Source: an uncultured Paracoccaceae bacterium (GTDB lineage Bacteria > Pseudomonadota > Alphaproteobacteria > Rhodobacterales > Rhodobacteraceae). From it: a stretch of 64,000 bases of DNA. Below the pieces are notes generated by a model that saw only the letters and a list, made by a program, of their open reading frames with translations, was not told the origin of the DNA and did not search any database. The translations under genes were made by a program, and so were the position numbers. Where the stretch lies: contig CANLVP010000002.1 of the NCBI GenBank assembly GCA_947494675.1, positions 992,001 to 1,056,000 on the forward strand. Direction: 5' to 3'. This document shows positions 9,005 to 17,300 of the stretch, one piece after another (positions within the stretch are counted from its first letter, which is position 1; each line of letters opens with the position of its first letter).

Positions 9005-9625
9005 CTAGTCCTCAAGCTTCTCGCGGTTGGCCACAATCTCGTCAATCAGGCCCCAGTCCTTGGCTTCTTCGGGGCTCATAAAGTTGTCGCGCTCCAACGC
9101 CGCTTCGACCTTTTTGAGGGTCTGGCCGGTGTGTTCGACGTAAATCTGGTTCAGCCGATCCTTCAGCTTCTGGGTTTCCTGCGCATGGATCATGATGTCC
9201 GTCGCCTGACCCTGATAGCCGCCCGATGGTTGATGAACCATAACGCGAGAGTTCGGCAGGCTGAACCGCATGCCCTTTTCACCCGCCGTCAACAGCAGCG
9301 ACCCCATGGACGCCGCCTGCCCGATCACCAGCGTAGAGACCTTGGGGCGGATGTATTGCATCGTGTCATAAATGCTCAGACCAGATGTCACCACGCCACC
9401 GGGGCTGTTGATGTACATGCTAATCTCTTTCTTGGGGTTCTCGGCCTCAAGATGCAAAAGCTGCGCCACAACCAGCTGGCTCATGCCGTCATGCACGGGG
9501 CCATTCAAAAAGATGATCCGCTCTTTCAGCAGGCGGCTAAAGATGTCGTAGGCGCGTTCACCGCGTGCGGTCTGTTCGACCACCATCGGCACAAGGTTCA
9601 TATAGGTTTCAACGGGATCGTGCAT
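9005..9625 (-). CDS. clpP: ATP-dependent Clp protease proteolytic subunit
   Basis: Serine protease of the ClpXP/ClpAP complex in the cytoplasm. 206 residues from ATG 9625 ([13 protein letters not shown]), the usual family length. An ATG 39 bp upstream at 9664 is also in frame and is preceded by aggac, so the start is not certain. Catalytic Ser is in 'GQAASMGSL', His in '[10 protein letters not shown]', and the conserved Asp follows in the '[11 protein letters not shown]' region. Standard clpP-clpX gene order; the short gap to the ArsR gene is divergent. Confidence 0.95.
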   Translation of the reverse strand: MHDPVETYMNLVPMVVEQTARGERAYDIFSRLLKERIIFLNGPVHDGMSQLVVAQLLHLEAENPKKEISMYINSPGGVVTSGLSIYDTMQYIRPKVSTLVIGQAASMGSLLLTAGEKGMRFSLPNSRVMVHQPSGGYQGQATDIMIHAQETQKLKDRLNQIYVEHTGQTLKKVEAALERDNFMSPEEAKDWGLIDEIVANREKLED

Positions 9626-9751
9626 CAGGCTCGCCTCAAGTTTGGGGGACGTTTGTTCGTCCATACGCGGAATGTCCTGACAGAGTCTTATTCACACCCG
9701 TCAGGGGCTTCAAGGGCAGCACCGTGCGTTGCACCCATAACTGGTAAATGG

Positions 9752-9795
9752 TTGACAAATGGTGCGGCGTGGTTTCTATGTAAGTCATGACTTAC
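9752..9795 (+). promoter_or_regulatory. Putative promoter and palindromic operator of the ArsR gene
   Basis: TTGACA at 9752-9757 is followed 17 bp later by tctatg (9775-9780). Immediately after is a perfect 16-bp palindrome, GTAAGTCATGACTTAC (9780-9795), whose centre contains the ATG of the ArsR gene at 9787. Transcription would begin at or next to the start codon, so the mRNA would be nearly leaderless, and a dimer bound to the palindrome would block the promoter. This is the expected arrangement for an autorepressor; the binding itself is inferred. Confidence 0.6.
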
Positions 9796-10110
9796 GAAGT
9801 TGCAATAACCGCCCTCGCCGACCCCACACGCCGCGCCATCGTGGACCGGCTGCGCCACGGTCCCGCCCCCGTGGGCGTGGTGGCAAAGGGGCTGCCGGTG
9901 TCGCGCCCCGCTGTCAGCCAACACCTGCGCGTGTTGTCCGATGCGGGCCTCGTGACGATGACCCCGCAGGGCAACCAGCGCCTTTATTCGCTGGCGCCGG
10001 GTGGTATCGACAGCCTGCGTCACTATCTCGATAGCCTCTGGGATGACGCACTCGCTGCATTCCAACGCGCCGCCCAAGACCAAGCCAAACAGAAAGGCAC
10101 TAAGCCATGA
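9787..10110 (+). CDS. ArsR-family winged-helix transcriptional regulator
   Basis: 107 residues, almost entirely a winged-helix domain: 'ITALADPTRRAIVDRL' followed by the recognition helix region 'VSRPAVSQHLRVLSDAGLV'. It belongs to the subgroup that partners with SRPBCC/AHSA1 proteins and lacks the classical metal-binding cysteines, so metal sensing is unlikely. Its stop overlaps the next gene by four bases (ATGA), a coupled pair. No ribosome-binding site is seen, consistent with leaderless translation. Probably autoregulates through the palindrome across its own start. Confidence 0.9.
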   Translation: MTYEVAITALADPTRRAIVDRLRHGPAPVGVVAKGLPVSRPAVSQHLRVLSDAGLVTMTPQGNQRLYSLAPGGIDSLRHYLDSLWDDALAAFQRAAQDQAKQKGTKP

Positions 10111-10547
10111 CCCTGCCCGATGTCCTGACCCAAAAGACCGTTGATGTGCCCCTGACCGTGACAGAAGCCTTCGCCCTTTTCACCAAAGGCCTCGCTTCGT
10201 GGTGGCCCAAGGGTGGCCCGCAACTGCGGATGGACCCCAAGAAGGGCGGCAAAATCACCGAGGTCGACAAGGACGGCAAACCTATCACCCGCGGTGAAAT
10301 CATCGCCTTTGACCCTGACGGCTATCTCGCGTTTTCATGGCACCCCGCCGATTTCCCAGAGGCTGCGACCATCGTGACCGTCGCCTTTAGCGCCACCGCC
10401 GACGGCTGCCGGGTGGAACTCACCCATGGTTCTGACGCAATCCTGGGGCCGCTGGCCGACGCGGTTTCCACCAGCACGCTGCGCGGATTTGATCTGGTGC
10501 TCGGCTCTTTCCACACCTGCGCCACCCGCGTTACCATCGCCGCCTGA
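10107..10547 (+). CDS. SRPBCC (AHSA1-like) family protein
   Basis: 146 residues of the START/Bet v1-like fold, beginning 'KTVDVPLTVTEAFALFTKGLASWWPKG', which matches the AHSA1-type subgroup seen as partners of ArsR regulators. Such proteins bind hydrophobic ligands; the ligand here is unknown. It overlaps the ArsR gene by 4 bp, so the pair is co-translated and the protein is presumably the effector output of that regulator. No signal peptide or membrane segment. Confidence 0.85.
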   Translation: MTLPDVLTQKTVDVPLTVTEAFALFTKGLASWWPKGGPQLRMDPKKGGKITEVDKDGKPITRGEIIAFDPDGYLAFSWHPADFPEAATIVTVAFSATADGCRVELTHGSDAILGPLADAVSTSTLRGFDLVLGSFHTCATRVTIAA

Positions 10548-10628
10548 CGTGGATTTCCCCCAAATGGGATAGGCAAAACCGGTTTTCTCTGCTTTCATCA
10601 CCGCATTTAGATGATGAGGTATTTGACC

Positions 10629-13055
10629 ATGCGCCGCTTTGCCCTGCCGCTTTTGCTGTCCCTGATGGGGGCCGCCGCCACCGCCCAAGACAACCCCAAC
10701 ACAATCCTCGTGATGGACGGCTCCGGCTCCATGTGGGGCCAGATCGACGGTGTGGCCAAAATCACCATCGCGCAAGAGGTCGTGGGCGGCCTCATGGACA
10801 GCCTCCCCGACAACCAGAACATCGGCCTCACGGTCTATGGCCACCGCGAACGCGGCAATTGTACTGACATCGAAACCATCGTGGCCCCCGGTCCTGAAAC
10901 CCTCGACGCGATCCGCGACGCCGTCAACGCCATTAAACCGCTGGGTAAAACCCCGATGACCGACAGCATCATCGCGGCAGCCGAGGCGCTGCGCTACACC
11001 GAAGACAGCGCCACTGTGATCCTCGTCAGCGACGGCGTTGAAACCTGCAACCCCGACCCCTGCGCCGCCATGCGCGTGCTGGAGGAAGCAGCGATTGATT
11101 TCACCGCCCATGTGGTGGGCTTTGACGTGGGCGCTGACGCCGCCGCACTGGCGCAAATGCAATGTATCGCCGACGAAACGGGGGGCCAGTTCCTGACCGC
11201 TGACAACGCCGAGGAACTCGGCGCCGCCCTGCAAACTGTCGCGGCAGAACCCGCAATCATCACCCAACCCATGACCTTTTCCGCCGTCATCGGCGACGAC
11301 AACCGGCTGATCCAAAGCCCGGTGCTTTGGGACATCAACAGCGACGCGGGCATGGTGGCTGAGGATTTGGCCGACAACCCCCTCACCCAGACCCTGCCCG
11401 AAGGCGCCTATGTCGCCACCGCCTACAGCCTGGAGCTTGAGCAGACCGTGAACGTCAATTTCGTCGTGATCGCAGGCGGCGAAACGGCAGTCGAGGCGAT
11501 GTTCGAAGAACCCGCCCCCACCGCCGCACTTGTCGCGCAAGCCACTGCTGTCATTGGCGAAACCATCCCCGTCGGCTGGTCCGGTCCGGGCGAAGAGAGC
11601 GACTATATCTCTGTCGCAACCCCTGATCAAAGCAATTACATCAACTACGCCAACGTGCGCGGCGGCAACCCGGTCATGCTGCAAATGCCACCCACCCCCG
11701 GCACCTATGAGCTGCGCTATATCGACCGCGCTTCATCGGATGCCATCGCCACCAAGATGATCACCGTCGAACCGCTCACCGTCACGCTCAATGCCGCCGA
11801 TAGTGCCGCCACCGGCGCGGATGTGGCCGTGACATGGACCGGCCCGGACTATCAGGGCGATTACATCGCCGTGGCCCTGCCCGGCGGGCGCTACATCAAC
11901 TACGCCAACACCCGTGAGGGGGCGACGGTGCAGCTGCAAATGCCCACCGAACCCGGCGACTATGAAATCCAATACGTCATGCGCCAAGGCAGCACCGTGC
12001 TCGCCACCCTGCCGATCTCTGTCACCGAACTCGCCGTGCGCCTTGTCGCCCCTGAAACCGCCCCCGTCGGTGCGGATGTGATGGTCGGCTGGGATGGCCC
12101 CGATTATAACGGCGACTTCATCTCTGTCGCGGAACCCGGCGGACGCTACATCAACTACACCAACACGGCAGAGGGCAACCCGCTTGCCCTTCAAATGCCA
12201 ACTGAACCCGGCACCTACGACATCCGCTACCAGCTCCGCCAAGACAGCGAAGTGATCGCCACCCGCCAGATCGAAGTCGTCCCGCTTGAGGTCTCGGTCA
12301 ACGCGTCCACAAATGCCCCCGCAGGCAGCATGGTCGCCGTCAACTGGTCCGGCCCCAACTACCAGGGCGACTACATCGCCGTGGCCGAACCGGGCGAGCG
12401 CTATATCAACTACGCCAATACTGCCGACGGCAACCCAGTCCAGCTCCAGATGCCACCGGAACCCGGTGACTACGAAATCCGCTATCACCTGCGGCAGGAT
12501 TCCGAAGTTCTGGCGACCAAACCCATCACCGTCTACGCGGTCAAAGCGGACCTCACACTGCCCGATACCGCACCTGTCGGGGCCTCCATCCCTGTCACAT
12601 GGGACGGCCCGAACTACCCCGGCGACTACCTCGCCGTGGATGAGGCGGGCGGCAACCGTTACATCAATTACACCAACACCAGCGACGGCAGCCCGGCCAC
12701 GCTCCAGATGCCGCCAATCCCCGGCGATTATGAGGTTCGGTATGTCATGCGGCAGGACAGCACGACGCTGATCCGCAAGCCGATTACGGTGACCGCGATC
12801 AAAGCCCAGCTCGTGGCCGATGGCACCGCGACGGCAGGCGGCGAGCTGGTCGTGGGTTGGGACGGCCCCGACTATCAAGGCGACTACATCGCGATCTCAA
12901 CCCCGGACTCCACCCGGTACGAGACCTACGCCAACACAGGCGACGGCAACCCCGTCACAATCCGCGTGCCGGACACGCCGGGCAGCTACGAAATCCGCTA
13001 CGTGATGCGGCAAGACAGCACCGTGCTGCTGCGCGTGCCACTCACGGTGGAATAA
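10629..13055 (+). CDS. Exported VWA-domain protein with six C-terminal Ig-like repeats
   Basis: 808 residues from ATG 10629, chosen because gagg lies nine bases upstream and a signal peptide follows ('MRRFALPLLLSLMGAAATAQ'). Residues about 25-210 are a von Willebrand A domain with an intact metal-site motif DGSGSMWG and 'GKTPMTDSI'. After a connecting domain come six copies of an approximately 84-residue beta-rich repeat with the pattern W-x-GP-x-Y-x-GDYI ... RYINYANT ... LQMP-x-PGDYEIRY. Likely a periplasmic or surface adhesion/scaffold protein; function is unknown. It is followed by a photolyase-like gene that is probably unrelated. Confidence 0.85.
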   Translation: MRRFALPLLLSLMGAAATAQDNPNTILVMDGSGSMWGQIDGVAKITIAQEVVGGLMDSLPDNQNIGLTVYGHRERGNCTDIETIVAPGPETLDAIRDAVNAIKPLGKTPMTDSIIAAAEALRYTEDSATVILVSDGVETCNPDPCAAMRVLEEAAIDFTAHVVGFDVGADAAALAQMQCIADETGGQFLTADNAEELGAALQTVAAEPAIITQPMTFSAVIGDDNRLIQSPVLWDINSDAGMVAEDLADNPLTQTLPEGAYVATAYSLELEQTVNVNFVVIAGGETAVEAMFEEPAPTAALVAQATAVIGETIPVGWSGPGEESDYISVATPDQSNYINYANVRGGNPVMLQMPPTPGTYELRYIDRASSDAIATKMITVEPLTVTLNAADSAATGADVAVTWTGPDYQGDYIAVALPGGRYINYANTREGATVQLQMPTEPGDYEIQYVMRQGSTVLATLPISVTELAVRLVAPETAPVGADVMVGWDGPDYNGDFISVAEPGGRYINYTNTAEGNPLALQMPTEPGTYDIRYQLRQDSEVIATRQIEVVPLEVSVNASTNAPAGSMVAVNWSGPNYQGDYIAVAEPGERYINYANTADGNPVQLQMPPEPGDYEIRYHLRQDSEVLATKPITVYAVKADLTLPDTAPVGASIPVTWDGPNYPGDYLAVDEAGGNRYINYTNTSDGSPATLQMPPIPGDYEVRYVMRQDSTTLIRKPITVTAIKAQLVADGTATAGGELVVGWDGPDYQGDYIAISTPDSTRYETYANTGDGNPVTIRVPDTPGSYEIRYVMRQDSTVLLRVPLTVE
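11527..13052 (+). repeat. Six in-frame repeats of about 84 codons in the VWA protein gene
   Basis: Coding repeats, each encoding the pattern (V)W(S/D/T)GP followed by GDYI(A/S)VA, RYINY(A/T)NT, LQMP and PG(D/T)YEIRY. The first copy lacks the PDYQGDY portion (GPGEESDY instead), and the sixth is the most divergent (YETYANT). Copies 2-5 are closest to each other, suggesting expansion by internal duplication. Confidence 0.85.
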
Positions 13056-13100
13056 CGCGCGCCCCTTGACCCGATCATACCGCGCCACAGATGGCGCGGT

Positions 13101-14210
13101 ATGACAGACTTCCCACCCTCCCGCGCCGCCGCCCTTGACCGCCTCGCGGCCTTTATCCCCTCCGCTGGCGTCGCCTACGCCCGCACCCGCAACTACGACC
13201 GCAAGGGCCATGTCTCGGCCCTCTCCCCCTACATCCGCCACCGCGTCATTACTGAAGAAGAGGTGCTGCGCGCCACCCGCGCCGCCCATTCCTACAAGGC
13301 GTCCGAGAAGTTCATCCAAGAGGTCTATTGGCGCACCTATTGGAAAGGCTGGCTGGAACTGCGCCCCGCCGTCTGGGACCACTACAAGGCCGACCGCACC
13401 GCCGCATGGAACGCCGTGCAAACCCAAGCGGGGCTGCGTTCCGCGTGGGAAGACGCCTGCGCGGGCCAAACCGGCATCGACTGCTTTGACCACTGGGCGC
13501 AAGAACTGGTGCAAACCGGATATTTGCACAACCACGCCCGCATGTGGTTCGCCTCAATCTGGATCTTCACGCTGCGTTTGCCTTGGGCGTTGGGGACGGA
13601 TTTCTTCCTGCGCCACCTGCTTGACGGCGACCCGGCCTCCAACACGCTGTCATGGCGCTGGGTCGCGGGGCTGCAAACCGTTGGCAAGACCTATCTGGCC
13701 CGCGCCGCCAACATTTCCGCCTATACCGATGGCCGGTTCGACCCCGTAGGTCTTGCCCCCGCAGCGCCTGCGCTTTCCGGTCCGCCCATCCCCAAACCGC
13801 GCGCCTGCCCGGTGTCAGACCCCTGGCCCACATCCGGGCGGATCGGCCTGCTGATCACCGAAGAAGATATGTCCCCCGACTGGCTACAATTCACCCCCGA
13901 AGCCACCGTATTTTGCCAAACGACGCAGGCCCGAAGCCACCTTCACGTCGCGCCACAAGTTACTGACTTTGTGACACAATTAAACGATGCTCCCCACATC
14001 GCCCCCGACCAAATCCCGCAATGGATGACCGACAACGCGCTGGAACATATCGTCACCCCCTACATCCCCACAGGCCCCACCCGCGACGCGCTGGCCGACG
14101 CGCCCCTGACCCAGATCATCCGCCCCTATGACGCCGCCGCCTGGCCCCGCGCCACAGCCGGGTTTTTCAAGTTCAAAACCGCCATCCCCACCCTGCTCTC
14201 CGCGCTTTAA
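13101..14210 (+). CDS. Photolyase/cryptochrome-like FAD-binding domain protein lacking the N-terminal antenna domain
   Basis: 369 residues. It opens directly in the region before the FAD-binding helical domain ('KGHVSALSPYIRHRVITEEEV'), without the approximately 130-residue alpha/beta domain that binds the antenna cofactor in DNA photolyases. FAD-domain hallmarks are present: 'FIQEVYWRTYWKGWLE', 'GYLHNHARMWFASIW', 'WALGTDFFLRHLLDGDPASNTLSWRWVAGLQ' (seen as the N-x-x-SWRW and AGLQ motifs) and 'RAANISAYTDGRF'. The C-terminal 120 residues do not match any photolyase part I know. DNA repair or light sensing are both possible; antenna-less homologs occur in Rhodobacteraceae. Confidence 0.8.
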   Translation: MTDFPPSRAAALDRLAAFIPSAGVAYARTRNYDRKGHVSALSPYIRHRVITEEEVLRATRAAHSYKASEKFIQEVYWRTYWKGWLELRPAVWDHYKADRTAAWNAVQTQAGLRSAWEDACAGQTGIDCFDHWAQELVQTGYLHNHARMWFASIWIFTLRLPWALGTDFFLRHLLDGDPASNTLSWRWVAGLQTVGKTYLARAANISAYTDGRFDPVGLAPAAPALSGPPIPKPRACPVSDPWPTSGRIGLLITEEDMSPDWLQFTPEATVFCQTTQARSHLHVAPQVTDFVTQLNDAPHIAPDQIPQWMTDNALEHIVTPYIPTGPTRDALADAPLTQIIRPYDAAAWPRATAGFFKFKTAIPTLLSAL

Positions 14211-14375
14211 CCCAACGTTACGAAGTGAGGCAACGCCGCCGCATTCTGGTCAAACCAAACTCAAATTTTCCACGTCTGGAACCAATTCTCGCCATGCCTG
14301 CCCTTTAAGTCACGTGATGGGACAGAAGGTCCGCAGTGTGTTTTTGCTGCATCAGGACCCACGAGGAGAGCAGTA

Positions 14376-17300
14376 ATGGCAACCGGTTATCTGGTAAATC
14401 TTGGCGCGGATGGCGTCCTGGGCATCGACGACACGATCTCGGGCAGCCAATCGACATTTACCGAAGACGGGGCAGCAATTGCCACGGGTAGCTGGGTGTG
14501 GACAGGTGTCTGGGACGGCAACGGCCAGACCTACAACAACATCCCCGATACTGGGCTCTTTTACCTCGGCACCGACGGGTTCACCTATTTCATCCCCGAC
14601 ACGTGGAACATCACCAGCGGCTCTGCCACGGTGACCGAAGCCTACGACGGCACCGTCTCCGGCACATCGGGCGACGATGTGATCAACGGCGCCTACACCG
14701 ATGATCCGGGCGGCGAACAGACATCTGGCGCTGACGACGTGATCGAGGCGGGCGACGGCAACGACACCGTGCAGGCAGGCCTTGGCGACGACTTCATCGA
14801 CGGCGGTGACGGCAACGACAGCATCACCGGTGAGACCGGCGACGACAGCATCCTTGGGGGTGCCGGCAACGACACGATCCACGGTGACGAAACCGCGGGC
14901 GTCGGCCGCAGCGTCTTCCAGTGGAGCGGCGCACCCGACCCCTCCGGCGACGGCTCTGCCATCGACAACGGCGACAATATGACCGCCGGGTTCAGCCAGG
15001 ATACTGGCGGAACCACGATCACCTACGCCTATAACGCCTCCCCCACCGGGTTTCCGGATGGCAGCGGCGGCTCTGACACGACCCCTGAATACAGCACACT
15101 GGCCAACGTCACGACCGACATCGACACCGGTGGTGCCGCCATTGATTCCAACAGCTCTCTCTGGATTGGTGGCGACCTTGCCAGCTCTGCCGCTGACCTG
15201 ACATTCGCTGATCCCGTCACTAACGTCGAATTCCGCGTCAACGACATCGACAGCAACGGCGTCTTTACTGACCGCGTCACCATCCGCGCCTATGACGCCG
15301 CAGGCAACCCGGTCACCGTCACGCTCACCCCCGGTTCCAACCTGATCCTTGATGCGACCAACAACAACGTCACCTCCAACGGTAACGCCCATAGCGCCAA
15401 TGACCCCGAAGCCTCTGTACTGGTCGAAATCGCCGGGCCCGTCAGCCGGATTGAGATTATCTACACCGACACCGAAAGCACCGGTGACGATGGTCTGGTC
15501 AACGTCACCGACATCTATTTTGATGAGGTGGCTGACCCCACAGGCAACGACACGATCTCCGGCGGCACGGGCGACGACACCATTTATGGCGACGCAGGCG
15601 ATGATGTGCTTGATGGCGACGCCGACCAGGACATCCTTTATGGCGGCGCTGGCACCGATACGCTTGATGGCGGCACGGGCAACGACAGCCTTTATGGCGG
15701 CGCGGGCAGCGACAGCATCGCAGGCGGCACCGGCAATGACCTGCTTGAAGGTGACGGCGGCGGCGACAGCCTTGTCGGCGGCGCAGGCGACGACACCCTG
15801 CGCGGCGAAGGCGGCACCGATACGCTCTTTGGTGGCGCAGACGTTGATACCCTCGATGGCGGCGACCAATCCGACACGCTTTATGGCGGCGCTGGCGATG
15901 ACCTGCTCGACGGCGGCGAAGAACAAAACATCGGCGACGACGACACGCTCTATGGCGGCGACGGCAACGACACGCTGATCGAAACCGAAACCGACAGCCG
16001 TTCCAACGACGAACTGCACGGCGACGCGGGCAATGACACGCTTAGCTCCAACACCGGCGTTGATACGCTTTACGGTGGGGCCGACCGCGATACGCTGGTG
16101 ATGACCGACACCAGCGGCGAAGACCTGATCGAAGGCGGCGAAGCGGGCGACGATTATGACGTGCTCGACGCCAGCGCCGTCACCACCGATATGAACGTGG
16201 TCTACACCGGGAATGAGGCGGGCACCGCCAGCCGCTCCGGCGACACCGCCACCTATTCCGAGATTGAAGAGACCCAGACCGGCAGCGGCAATGACACCGT
16301 TGACGCCTCCGCCACGACCGCGGGCACCACCATTTCCACCAATGATGGCGACGACAGCATCACCGGCGGCACCGGCGATGATAGCATCGACGCAGGCGCA
16401 GGCGCTGACACGGTCGAAGGCGGCGCAGGCAACGACAGCATCGACCTTGGCGACAGCGGCCCCGACGGCGACGCCGACCTGCTGGTGTTTTCCGACAACG
16501 ATGGCAACGACACCGTCACCAACTTTGATGCGCCAACCCCCAATGGTGACGGCACCTTTACCGGCATCGACATGCTGGACGTCTCTGGCCTGACCGACGC
16601 GAGCGGCCAGCCCGTGAACACCCATGACGTGACCGTCACTGATGACGGCTCCGGCAATGCGGTGCTGACCTTCCCCGGCACCGAAAGCATCACGCTGGTG
16701 GGCATCTCGCCTGCCGACGCCGACAACCCCTACTTCCTGACCGCCATCGGCATTCCCCTGCCCGATGGCACCGTTGAAGGCACCTCCGGCGACGACACCA
16801 TCGACGCGAGCTACACCGGCGACCCCGATGGCGACCGGATCGACGCCGACGATGTGATCATCCAGGGCCACGGGGCCAATGACGATCTGGTCTATGGTTA
16901 CGGCGGCAATGACGACATCGCCTCCGGCACCGGCGATGACACCGTCTATGGCGGCACCGGCAACGACACGATTGACGCAGGCGCAGGCGCCGACACGATC
17001 TTTGGCGGCGATGACGCAGACACCATCATCGGTGGCGGCGGCGACGTGATCGACGGCGGCGAAGGTGGTGCGGACAATGACACGCTCACCCTCTCTGCGG
17101 TGGACCGGATCGAATACGATCCCGGCAACCTCGAGAACGGCACTGTCTACTTTTCCGACGGCACAACACTCGACTTTACCAATATCGAAAATGTCGTGGT
17201 CACCGACCGCGACGGCACCGTCTCGGGGACTGCAGGCGGTGATCTGATCAATGACGCCTACACCGGTGATCCCGATGGCGACATGGTCGACAGCGACGAC

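Noticed and set aside
11733-12878. Minus-strand frame of 381 codons opposite the VWA repeats
   Set aside because: The repeating pattern mirrors the plus-strand repeats; no start signal.
14352-16871. Long minus-strand open frame of 839 codons opposite the RTX gene
   Set aside because: It is the antisense shadow of Gly/Asp-rich RTX repeats, whose third-position bias keeps the other strand open; no ribosome site or recognisable domain.
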